Below, in pieces: positions 7,165 through 13,485 of a DNA stretch of 15,234 nt. Numbering within the stretch: position 1 is the first letter of the stretch; every line of letters starts with the position of its first letter. The notes under the pieces were generated by a model, which ran no database searches, was not told the origin of the DNA, and saw nothing but the letters and a program-made list of their open reading frames with translations. Where the stretch lies: positions 1 to 15,234 of the forward strand of contig DZCT01000070.1 in assembly GCA_022736535.1 (NCBI GenBank), read 5' to 3'. Made by a program: the position numbers and the translations under genes. The DNA comes from Desulfatirhabdium butyrativorans (GTDB lineage: Bacteria; Desulfobacterota; Desulfobacteria; Desulfobacterales; JAIFKL01).

Positions 7165-8044
7165 ATGGAAAATTTGATAAAAGCATTGAACAGTGAAGAT
7201 GAAGTTGAAAGAATTTACGCCGCGCAGGACATCGCTGAAAGCGAAAAACCCGAACTGGCAGAATTTTTATTGAAGCGCCTGTCACTCGAAGAATCCCAGG
7301 CGGTCAAAGATGCGATTATCTTTGCGCTCGGGAACCTGTCATGTTCACGAATTTATCCGATGATTTTCAGATTGTTCCGTTCACCGGATGCGTATCTGCG
7401 GAACGCCGCCATCGGTATTTTCGGTTCTGAAGGAAAAAACGCAGTCAGCTTTCTCGCTTCCCATCTGAACCATTCGGACAGAGAGGTGAGAAAACTCATT
7501 CTTGACGCGCTGTTTGCAACGGGCGTCCCGGACGCGGCGCGGGCAATTCGGAAATGTCTGTATGATTCGTCACTGAACGTCAGAATTACGGCTGCGGAAT
7601 ATCTGGGGCGCATGGACAGATGAGGAAAGCGCGGATGAACTGCTCGGACTGCTTCAAAAAGAAAGCGAGCCGATGTTGGTCACGGCTGTTTTGGAATCTC
7701 TTTCTGTAACGGAAAATCGGGAATTTGTCCGAAAAATTTTTTCCCTTCTTGCGCCTGAATCTGATTTCAGCCGCACCGATAAACTGTATATGCCGCAACT
7801 GATACGCCTCTGGGCAAAAAGCGGGGATTCAAAACTTTTTTCCGAAATGATTGACGCGCTCAAGCCTTTTGAGATATATGAAGAAGATATTATTCACGCG
7901 CTTGAACAGGCAGAGCAAAGATTTCCGGGGATCTGCAAAGAAGCGCGTATTTCCGAGCTGATAAAAAAAATTATGGAACACACGGAAGATAAGGAAGTTT
8001 GTGCTTTGTGCGAAAAATTGGGAACACGAAAGCAGGAAAAATGA
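7165..8044 (+). pseudogene. HEAT-repeat protein gene disrupted by one frameshift
   Basis: The first frame runs from the ATG at 7165 (after GGAAGGGGA) to a TGA at 7621-7623. It encodes about five HEAT-like helical pairs, for example VERIYAAQDIAESEKPELAEFLLKRL, AVKDAIIFALGNL, AYLRNAAIGIFGSEG, REVRKLILDALFATG and LNVRITAAEYLGRMD (each quoted only in part). The next frame continues at once from about 7619 with DEESADELLGLLQKESEPM, then MLVTAVLESLSV, through to 8044. Removing one base near 7617-7620 (gacagatgag to gacgatgag) restores a single protein of 292 residues. HEAT repeats are protein-interaction scaffolds, so no specific reaction can be assigned. It is either a recent mutation or a sequence error; both halves retain good coding character. 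No signal peptide or membrane segment. Confidence 0.75.
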
Positions 8045-8084
8045 CACATTCCCCCCTTGAGGGGGGCAGGGCTGTCAAGTTCTT
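8045..8084. repeat. CCCCCCTTGAGGGGGG hairpin and left arm of an 18-bp inverted repeat
   Basis: The 6-bp stem CCCCCC-TTGA-GGGGGG (8051-8066) is the same hairpin as at 5710-5725 in the outer MITE. It follows the HEAT gene stop by 6 bases but has no U-run, so it is a poor intrinsic terminator. It leads into CAGGGCTGTCAAGTTCTT (8067-8084). Confidence 0.7.
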
Positions 8085-8188
8085 GCTGCGAGGCTCTGCC
8101 TCGCAGCAGCGGAAGCCGCCGCGGCTCTGCCGCATCGGTCAGGAATGAGGCAGAGCCTCATCCGTGCGTTACGAGGCAGAGCCTCGTA
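8085..8188. repeat. Cluster of four short hairpins with a GAGGC-AGA/TCT-GCCTC core
   Basis: Perfect small palindromes in a row: GCTGCGAGGC-TCT-GCCTCGCAGC is one of 10-bp arms (8085-8107); GCGGC-TCT-GCCGC follows near 8121-8133; ATGAGGC-AGA-GCCTCAT is near 8145-8161; and TACGAGGC-AGA-GCCTCGTA is at 8170-8188. Stem ends vary but the trinucleotide loop and the flanking GGC/GCC are kept, as expected for a compensating stem-loop family. Confidence 0.75.
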
Positions 8189-8206
8189 GCGAGAAAAAAC
8201 AGGAAA

Positions 8207-8335
8207 CTAGTACACAGTTAATTTAATTCTGAGGAGTGCAAAAATTTTATTTTTGCCCCCGCTGCACTGCAAAAATGAAATTTTTGCACTCCGGATCCCG
8301 CGCCGGCTGTCAGAATTAAATTAACTGTGTACTAG
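8207..8335. mobile_element. 129-bp MITE-like element with perfect 25-bp terminal inverted repeats
   Basis: The first 25 bases (8207-8231, starting CTAGTACACAGTTAATTTAA) and the last 25 (8311-8335) are exactly complementary. If the outermost CTAG is a 4-bp target duplication, the inverted repeat is 21 bp starting TACACAG. No reading frame fits. The interior holds a copy of the GGAGTGCAAAAAT...ATTTTTGCACTCC hairpin (8232-8294). It is unrelated in its ends to the CAATGGCATTAAG family. Confidence 0.85.
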
Positions 8336-8374
8336 AAGAACTTGACAGCCCTGTCCTCAAGGCGGGATTTGCCG

Positions 8375-8392
8375 CTTAACTTAATGGCATTG
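8375..8392. mobile_element. Solitary terminus of the CAATGGCATTAAG MITE family
   Basis: CTTAACTTAATGGCATTG differs from the right end at 5854-5871 only in one base. The preceding tcctcaaggcgggatttgcc resembles the right end of the outer element at 5660-5980. No matching left terminus is found before 8045, although the CCCCCCTTGAGGGGGG hairpin at 8051 also resembles that element, so this is a truncated or rearranged copy. Confidence 0.65.
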
Positions 8393-8455
8393 GGAGTGAG
8401 GGGGAGCATCGTTCGTGTTATCATGTTTCAGTTTTGAATCAGCCGAGGAGCAAAA

Positions 8456-9289
8456 GTGTCGAATATTACTGCCAGCGAATTTGAAGCCCTAAGTGATTTC
8501 ATCTACCGCAAAACAGGCATAAAGTTTGAATCAAAGAAGCTTTATTTCATCTCCAAACGCATACAGAAACGCATGGATGCGCTGGGAATCGAAACGGTTT
8601 CCGATTATATCAGAATGCTCCGGTTTTCTGATCCGAAAAATTCAGAATTTCAAATACTTACTGATCTTCTGACCATAAATGAAACCTATTTTTTTCGGGA
8701 TTTTCCCCAGCTTCAGGCTTTTGCCGAGAATTGTCTGTCGGAAGTTGCAAGCCGAAAAGCGGCGCGGGGCGACCGGACGCTCAATATCTGGTCTGCGGGA
8801 TGCTCCACAGAAGAAGAACCTTACACGCTGGCAATTATTCTGCATGAAATGCTTGACAATATCGCTGCATGGAAGATCAGCATTCTTGCCAGCGATATTG
8901 ATCTCACCGCGCTTGAAAAAGCCAAAAAAGGCGTTTACGGGGAAAGAAGCCTGCGGGATGTGCCGCCGGAATATCTTCAGCGGTATTTTCTGAAAATATC
9001 TGACGGTTCATACAGTATTTCCGAGAAGATACAACATATAGTAGAATTTGAGCATATCAATCTTTCCGAAAAAGAAGCCATACGGGAAAAAAAAGAATTT
9101 GATTTTATATTCTGTCGGAATGTGCTAATCTATTTTGATGATATGTCAAGAAAAAGGTTGGTGGATCAGTTTTATGTCGCGCTCAATCCGGGGGGCTATA
9201 TTTTTCTCGGATCAAGCGAATCGGTGGGAAGAATCAGCACCGCGTTTAAAATTAAAAGAGCAGGCGGATTTATTGTTTATTCTAAATAA
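8456..9289 (+). CDS. cheR: CheR-type chemoreceptor glutamate methyltransferase
   Basis: 277 residues, close to the usual CheR length. CheR transfers methyl groups from S-adenosylmethionine to glutamates on chemoreceptors in the cytoplasm. An N-terminal helical CheR domain (1-70) leads into TINETYFFRD (73-82). The SAM-binding motif is LNIWSAGCSTEEEPYTLA (109-126). D146/D148 in ILASDIDL are in the position of the adenosine-binding acidic residue. FDFIFCRNVLIYFD (215-228) and LNPGGYIFLGSSES complete the fold. The start is GTG at 8456, 5 bases after GAGGAG (8445-8450). No pentapeptide-binding beta-insert signature was checked for. It stands alone between two repeat regions, with no CheA, CheW or CheB in the window. 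It could methylate a receptor elsewhere, or act with the coiled-coil membrane protein encoded at 12498. Confidence 0.93.
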   Translation: MSNITASEFEALSDFIYRKTGIKFESKKLYFISKRIQKRMDALGIETVSDYIRMLRFSDPKNSEFQILTDLLTINETYFFRDFPQLQAFAENCLSEVASRKAARGDRTLNIWSAGCSTEEEPYTLAIILHEMLDNIAAWKISILASDIDLTALEKAKKGVYGERSLRDVPPEYLQRYFLKISDGSYSISEKIQHIVEFEHINLSEKEAIREKKEFDFIFCRNVLIYFDDMSRKRLVDQFYVALNPGGYIFLGSSESVGRISTAFKIKRAGGFIVYSK

Positions 9290-9296
9290 ACAGCGT

Positions 9297-9519
9297 GTTT
9301 TTTTGCCACGAAAGGACACGAATTTTTTCAGACCGGACGCGCAGCCCGGCTCCGGAGTGCTAAAATGAAATTTTAGCAAAGTGCTAAAATTTCGCTCCGC
9401 TCATTTCAGCACTCCGGACGTTCCCCTTCTGCGTGGGAACGAGGAATTTCATTTCAGCACCCCGGAAAAATTCGTGCTTTATTTGTGTTAAAATTCGTGT
9501 CCATTCGTGGCGAAAAAAA
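9297..9519. repeat. Long inverted repeat of the TTTTTGCCACGAA family enclosing REP sequences
   Basis: The left arm (ttttttgccacgaa, aggacacgaatttt, about 9298-9326) pairs with the right arm (aaaattcgtgtcca, ttcgtggcgaaaaaa, about 9490-9518) over some 22 bp plus A/T tails with one mismatch. Between them are a CCGGAGTGC repeat (9351-9418) and a remnant of the gcgtgggaacgag family (about 9431-9443). A relative with the same outer arms is at 14135-14302. This accounts for the gap between cheR and the RsbR gene. Confidence 0.8.
9351..9418. repeat. REP-like CCGGAGTGC repeat with internal duplication
   Basis: It starts tccggagtgctaaaatgaaa and ends atttcagcactccgga. A second gtgctaaaattt unit sits in the middle, so it looks like two hairpin units fused. 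Same family as 10396-10430. Confidence 0.75.
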
Positions 9520-9542
9520 ACACGCACTTCAAGGAGAATGAC

Positions 9543-10388
9543 ATGGCTTCCGAAAAAAAAGAGATTGCAGCATTATTGTCGAAATATCAGGAAGAGATTC
9601 TGGATGCTTGGCACAGACAGCTTATTGTCCGTTCCAACTCTCTGATGGAAATTATCGGACTGACAGAAGCGAAATCCTTTACCCAAGGTATTCTGGAGCA
9701 TTTTATCACCTTGTTTCCTTTGGCAGAAACAGAAAATGACGAAAACAAATCTTACCGGGAGATTGATGATCTGTTTTCAGATTTAAGCGGCAAAATGACT
9801 TCCCAAAATATCAGCCCGTCTGAAATCGCTGTTTTCATCTTTTCCATGAAAGAGGCTGTATTTCCGATTCTCCAAAAATATATTGATAATAAAGACTTAT
9901 CCGGAGCGATTATATCGGCGGGCCGCCTGATTGACCGATTTGCGGTCAACACATTTGAAATCTATCTGAATACAAGGGAAAAAATCATTTCCGAGCAGCA
10001 AAGGGCATTTATGGAAATTTCCGTGCCGGTGGTCAGGGTCTGGCATCGGATTATTATGATTCCGCTGATCGGGATGCTTGACAGCGAAAGAACGCAGTTG
10101 ATGATGGAAGTCATGCTGACGGCTTTGGAAGATACGCAGTCGAAAGTCGCCATTCTGGATATTTCCGGGATTCCGGTGGTGGATACGCTGGTGGCGAGAC
10201 ATCTGATTACCGCAGCTTCGGCAGCCAAACTGATGGGCGCGGAATGTATCATTACCGGCGTGCGTTCACGGATTGCGCAGACGCTGGTTCAGCTCGGCGT
10301 GGACCTCGGAGATGTTGTCACCCGCACCACAATGTCGGACGGGCTTCAGCTCGCGCTTGAACTGACCGGACAGAAAATCGGGGAATAA
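9543..10388 (+). CDS. rsbR: RsbR-type stressosome scaffold/sensor (RsbRD-like N-terminus + STAS)
   Basis: 281 residues from the ATG at 9543, which has AAGGAG at 9531-9536. An upstream in-frame GTG at 9507 lies in the TTCGTGGC repeat and is rejected. Residues 1-150 are all-helical and resemble the RsbRD N-terminal sensor domain rather than the globin-like fold of RsbRA. Residues about 160-281 are a STAS domain: VWHRIIMIPLIGMLDS, then LDISGIPVVDT, and IAQTLVQLGVDLGDVVTRTT. The two threonines that RsbT phosphorylates in Bacillus RsbRA (T171 and T205) correspond to T215 in VVDT and T247 in IAQT. Both are kept, so phospho-control is expected. With RsbS it should build the cytoplasmic stressosome that captures RsbT. 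First gene of a four-gene operon. The sensed signal cannot be told from sequence. Confidence 0.92.
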   Translation: MASEKKEIAALLSKYQEEILDAWHRQLIVRSNSLMEIIGLTEAKSFTQGILEHFITLFPLAETENDENKSYREIDDLFSDLSGKMTSQNISPSEIAVFIFSMKEAVFPILQKYIDNKDLSGAIISAGRLIDRFAVNTFEIYLNTREKIISEQQRAFMEISVPVVRVWHRIIMIPLIGMLDSERTQLMMEVMLTALEDTQSKVAILDISGIPVVDTLVARHLITAASAAKLMGAECIITGVRSRIAQTLVQLGVDLGDVVTRTTMSDGLQLALELTGQKIGE

Positions 10389-10395
10389 GACCTTG

Positions 10396-10430
10396 TCCGG
10401 AGTGCTAAAATTTCATTTTAGCACTCCGGA
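10396..10430. repeat. Perfect 16-bp-arm hairpin (CCGGAGTGC family) between rsbR and rsbS
   Basis: Arms TCCGGAGTGCTAAAAT and ATTTTAGCACTCCGGA are exactly complementary around TTC. It starts 8 bases after the rsbR stop and ends just before the rsbS ribosome binding site (GAGGAGG, 10435-10441). It has no following T-run. In the transcript it would be a strong stem-loop, able to affect RNA stability or the ratio of RsbR to RsbS. Confidence 0.9.
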
Positions 10431-10449
10431 TACTGAGGAGGAAGCATAA

Positions 10450-10830
10450 ATGGGGGAAGTCACCATTCTGAAAATCGGTAAAAATTTGATTGTTCCCATC
10501 CAGATCGAATTGCACGATCAGTCTGCCAGAAAGCTTCAGAGAGATATTTTGAACTATATTGAAAAGACAGGCGCACAGGGACTGCTGATTGATGTTTCCG
10601 CGGTGAGCATCATTGACAGTTTTCTGGGAAGACTTCTTGTTGAAACCGCAAAGATGGCAAAACTGATGGGAACAGAAACCGTCCTCGTGGGCATGAAAAA
10701 AGAGGTGGTTCTCACCTTGATACACCTTGGGCTGACAATGAAAAATCTTCATACTGCCTTGAATATTGAAGACGGTCTGGCCCTTTTGAAAAGCCTGACG
10801 GGGAGAACTTATGAAAAAAACCGAAAATAA
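10450..10830 (+). CDS. rsbS: RsbS-type single-domain STAS protein of the stressosome
   Basis: 126 residues, one STAS domain. RsbS packs with RsbR in the stressosome and binds RsbT; phosphorylation of its conserved serine releases RsbT. The motif here is VSIIDSFLGRLLVETAKMAKLMG with D56-S57, matching the site of S59 in Bacillus RsbS (DVVDSFIGR). VLVGMKKEVVLTLIHLGLTM aligns with the C-terminal half of the STAS fold. ATG at 10450 with GAGGAGG 9 bases upstream. Its last 20 bases overlap the RsbT gene, so the two are probably made in a fixed ratio. No membrane segment. Confidence 0.93.
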   Translation: MGEVTILKIGKNLIVPIQIELHDQSARKLQRDILNYIEKTGAQGLLIDVSAVSIIDSFLGRLLVETAKMAKLMGTETVLVGMKKEVVLTLIHLGLTMKNLHTALNIEDGLALLKSLTGRTYEKNRK

Positions 10831-11251
10831 CAAAAACCCGTCCCGCGCCGAAGTCTGGGAACAGGAAATTTCAATTTATGAGGACATTATCCTTGCCCGT
10901 CAGAAAGTGAAAGTGATGATGCAGGAAATGGGCTTTTCGGTTCTTGCCCAGACCCGTATTGTCACAGCCGTTTCCGAACTGGCAAGAAACATTGTCATCC
11001 ACGCGGGCGGAAAAGGCAGAATGTCCGTGTGCGAAGTCAGCAAGACAGGCAAACGCGGGGGATTGAAGTGTATTTTTGAAGACCGGGGACCCGGAATAGA
11101 AAATATTGAAAAAGCGATGCAGTCCGGATTCAGCACTTCAAATTCGCTGGGACTCGGTTTGAGCGGCGCGAAAAAACTCTGTAACGAATTTTACATCGAA
11201 TCCTTTTTGGGAAAAGGAACAACAGTAACAATCATCGAATGGCTGCCTTGA
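10811..11251 (+). CDS. rsbT: RsbT-type serine/threonine kinase (switch kinase, HATPase_c fold)
   Basis: 146 residues. RsbT phosphorylates RsbS and RsbR and, once freed, normally activates an RsbU-type PP2C phosphatase. Seen here: the N box TAVSELARNIVIHA (E56, N60), the G1 box DRGPGI (91-96) and the G2 region SLGLGLSGAKKL (112-123), all typical of the GHKL kinase fold of anti-sigma/RsbT kinases. The DRGPGI...SGFS...SLGLGLSGAKKL layout is closer to RsbT than to RsbW. The N-terminal 10 residues are extra and charged. The ATG at 10811 has GGGAG 6 bases upstream, inside the end of rsbS. Its 3' end overlaps the next gene by 13 bases. No RsbU lies in this operon, so the partner is unknown; the REC-SpoIIE protein at 1-1232 and any other PP2C are candidates. 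Confidence 0.92.
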   Translation: MKKTENNKNPSRAEVWEQEISIYEDIILARQKVKVMMQEMGFSVLAQTRIVTAVSELARNIVIHAGGKGRMSVCEVSKTGKRGGLKCIFEDRGPGIENIEKAMQSGFSTSNSLGLGLSGAKKLCNEFYIESFLGKGTTVTIIEWLP

Positions 11252-12228
11252 CTACACAAGAAATTATCATCAACAGCGAGTTGGATGTGCTGAAAGCCAG
11301 AGTGGCGGGGAAAAAAATCGCCGCGGAAGTGGACTTCGGCGAAATCGGTCTTGCGGAAATAGAAATTGTCATTTCGGAATTGGGAACCAACATTGTCAAA
11401 CATGCGAATGCCAAGGGGAAAATGGTTTTCAAAACGCTCACAGACGGCAATGTGAGAGGGATTGAAATCACCGCGCAGGATGAGGGACCCGGCATCAAAG
11501 ACATTGACGAAATGATGAAAGACGGGCGAACCACTACCGGAACGCTGGGCATCGGGCTTTCGGGCGTGAAACGGCTGACCGATGAATTTGATTTGCAAAG
11601 CGCGGAAGGGAATGCTACGATTATCCGCATTCGCAAATGGATGAAATCGGATTATCGCTCGCAAATCCGATGTTCCGTGCTTTCCAAACCGAAATTCGGG
11701 GAAAAAATATCGGGCGATGCGTATTTTTTCAAACATCTTCCATCGGTTGCTGTTTTCAGCGTCATTGATGCGCTCGGTCACGGTTTTTATGCCCATGAGG
11801 TGGCGATGCAGGCAGTTTCTGTGCTTGAAAACAGCTATCAGAAACCGCTTTCCGAGATGGCGGAACGCTGTCATCAGAAATTGAGAAATACAAGAGGCTG
11901 CGCGGCGGCATTCGGCAGAATAGATTTTAAGACTTTTAAATTTCAGCATATCAGCGTGGGGAATGTGGAAACCCGGGTTTACGGGACCCCGACCTCGATA
12001 AGACCGTCCTGTACAAACGGAATTTTCGGCGCGGTCATTGAAAATATCCGTGCGGAAGAATATGCTTATCATAAAGGGGCTTGCATTGTGATGTTTTCGG
12101 ACGGCATTTCCGGGAAATTTGAATTGGATACTGCCATGCTGAGAAAAACGCCTGACGAAATCAGCAATTTTATTTTCGGCAACTATGCGAAAAACCATGA
12201 TGATGCAACGGTTCTTGTGTTAAAATAA
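11239..12228 (+). CDS. RsbT-like ATPase domain fused to SpoIIE/RsbX-type phosphatase
   Basis: 329 residues, two domains. Residues 1-135 are a second RsbT-like HATPase: N box EIVISELGTNIVKHA (E47, N51), G1 DEGPGI (81-86), G2 GTLGIGLSGVKRL (101-113). Residues about 140-329 are a small PP2C/SpoIIE phosphatase: metal-binding SGD (158-160), DALGHG (177-182), FSDGI (286-290) and DDATVLVLK (321-329). This layout is known as the ATP-binding SpoIIE family phosphatase. The phosphatase part corresponds to RsbX, which resets the stressosome by dephosphorylating RsbS and RsbR. The fusion puts kinase and phosphatase activities of opposite sign in one chain (inference). The start overlaps the RsbT gene by 13 bases with little ribosome binding site, so it relies on coupled translation. 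Last gene of the rsbRST operon. Confidence 0.92.
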   Translation: MAALTTQEIIINSELDVLKARVAGKKIAAEVDFGEIGLAEIEIVISELGTNIVKHANAKGKMVFKTLTDGNVRGIEITAQDEGPGIKDIDEMMKDGRTTTGTLGIGLSGVKRLTDEFDLQSAEGNATIIRIRKWMKSDYRSQIRCSVLSKPKFGEKISGDAYFFKHLPSVAVFSVIDALGHGFYAHEVAMQAVSVLENSYQKPLSEMAERCHQKLRNTRGCAAAFGRIDFKTFKFQHISVGNVETRVYGTPTSIRPSCTNGIFGAVIENIRAEEYAYHKGACIVMFSDGISGKFELDTAMLRKTPDEISNFIFGNYAKNHDDATVLVLK

Positions 12229-12253
12229 TTGCATTATCTTCTGAAAAAATAAA

Positions 12254-12476
12254 GATAAAGTTTCTTGCAAAGCACGCCGTAGGGGTAAGCCCCTGTGCTT
12301 ACCCTGCAAAAGGGCAGCCACAGGGGGCTGCCCCTACAAAATACCTTTGCGCTCTTTGCGAGAAATAACGATAAAGTTTCTCGCAAAGCACGCCGTAGGG
12401 GTAAGCCCCTGTGCTTACCCTGCAAAAGGGCAGCCACAGGGGGCTGCCCCTACAAAATACCTTTGCGAGAAACAAC
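12254..12476. repeat. Tandem duplication of a 116-bp hairpin-bearing repeat
   Basis: Copy 1 spans 12254-12369 and copy 2 spans 12370-12476. They are almost identical; copy 2 lacks a 9-bp segment (ctctttgcg) where copy 1 has ctttgcg twice. Each carries an imperfect inverted repeat, gtaggggtaagcccctgtgc against ggggctgcccctac. This fills the 269-bp gap between the stressosome operon and the gene at 12498. No gene is seen in it, and it is not a CRISPR: there are only two units and no spacers. Confidence 0.9.
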
Positions 12477-12497
12477 GATAAAACAGGGAGATAAACC

Positions 12498-13465
12498 ATG
12501 CTCACCGGCGCGGTCACGGTTCTGAACATCCTGCTTTTCTGTCTGAGTCTGACGCTTCTGTATTTGGCGAAAAGACCGTCCCAGCCGCCGTTAAAGCGAG
12601 ATGAGATTTCCGACCGGGACATGAAAAATAAAATTCTGAATATCTATCAGACAGTTGCCGCCAAAATCGGACGGATCCGAAACATGAATCTGTTTGCAGC
12701 CAAAAAGATCGAAGGCGCGACAGAAGTTCGATCCGGCAGCTTTCAAGCCTTGTGGAACGCCTTGAGACCACAAGAGCCAATACCCTGAAAGTCATGGAAC
12801 TGATGAAGGAAAGAATTTCCCTGCACATTGTGATGGATACGGTCGGGAAGAAATATGAACAGAGTTCAGAGGCAACGCAGGAAAAATATGAATTAGTGAT
12901 GAAAGAGATGATTCAGCAGTTGACGCTGATTATCGAAAGAAAATCAGAAGATACGCTGGTGCTGGATCAGATTAAAAATCGGATGCGGACAACAGCGGTT
13001 CAGATACAGGAATTGGCGGAAAACTCTGACCAAGCCATAAAATCGCTTGAAAAAGAATTGAATAAAACCAATGTCTTTATTGAAAATTCAATCATTTCGC
13101 TCAAAGAAGCCATGGATGTCGAATCCCGCTTTATTCATTCCACCATTCTTCTGTTGCAGGACGTGGTATTGTCTCTGGTCAATTCCTTCATTCGTCTGAG
13201 AGCGACTTTGGATGATACGCTGGGGGATTCATCTGCTTTCGGTTCGGAACTTGAAGAGATTATTGTCAATCTTCAGTTTGAAGATGTGATAAAAGAAATG
13301 TCGCAGGATTCCCTTGAAATTCTCTCGTCAATCATCAGTGATTTGCGTGAACTCAGGATTGACGGCATTGAGGACAAAGATTTTATCTCCATTGACAGGA
13401 AAGAACTTTCTGAAAAATCAGAAACGTCAGATGCTGAAACAGATAAAGAGGTGACGTTTTTTTAG
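12498..13465 (+). pseudogene. Membrane-anchored coiled-coil protein, chemoreceptor-like, with a one-base frameshift
   Basis: The first frame starts at ATG 12498 (GGGAG 12484-12488). It encodes one membrane segment (about residues 5-24, AVTVLNILLFCLSLTLLYLA), then a cytoplasmic region to MNLFAAKK. It then degenerates and stops at 12788. The following frame continues with DRRRDRSSIRQLSSLVERLE from about 12707, into MELMKERISLHIVMDTVG, long helices, LQFEDVIKEMSQDSLEILSS and a polar tail to 13465. Adding one A to the five-A run at 12702-12706 restores a single protein of 322 residues. Long helices and an FEDVIKEMSQ segment recall cytoplasmic parts of methyl-accepting proteins, but no canonical receptor tip (the E-x-x-x-x-R-x-A-E-Q type) is present. 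It precedes a CheY and a STAS gene, so a signalling role fits. Frameshift may be mutation, sequence error or, less likely, programmed slippage. Confidence 0.7.
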
Positions 13466-13485
13466 TGAGAAATGAGAAGTGAGAA

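Larger units (their letters stand above)
8067..8353. repeat. Composite repeat bounded by perfect 18-bp inverted repeats
   Basis: The left arm CAGGGCTGTCAAGTTCTT (8067-8084) and right arm AAGAACTTGACAGCCCTG (8336-8353) are exactly complementary. Between them lie a cluster of short hairpins (8085-8188) and the element at 8207-8335, whose right end abuts the right arm directly. Confidence 0.85.

Noticed and set aside
8051..8066. Intrinsic terminator after the HEAT-repeat gene
   Set aside because: The hairpin is not followed by a run of T and the same hairpin occurs inside the MITE at 5710, so it is better called a repeat.
9507..9542. Upstream GTG start adding 12 residues to the RsbR-type protein
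   Set aside because: This stretch is the TTCGTGGCGAAAAA arm of an inverted repeat. The ATG at 9543 has AAGGAG at the right distance and begins protein-like sequence.
11191..12198. Long frame (335 codons) on the minus strand
   Set aside because: It is the complement of the RsbT-X fusion gene, whose catalytic motifs are intact; the antisense product has no recognisable features.
12254..12476. Possible CRISPR array
   Set aside because: Only two long units joined directly, without unique spacers, and no cas gene nearby.
12295..12622. Several frames across the tandem repeat, on both strands
   Set aside because: They translate the duplicated 116-bp repeat and show the same peptide twice; not genes.
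12696..12710. Programmed -1 ribosomal frameshift at gccaaaaag
   Set aside because: The heptamer is C-AAA-AAG, not the usual X-XXY-YYZ, since the P-site tRNA would have to re-pair on CAA. A lost A in a homopolymer is simpler, although not disproved.
12752..13465. The second coiled-coil frame as an independent gene starting at GTG 12752
   Set aside because: There is no ribosome binding site, the coiled coil already runs upstream of that codon in the same frame, and a one-base correction joins it to the preceding frame.
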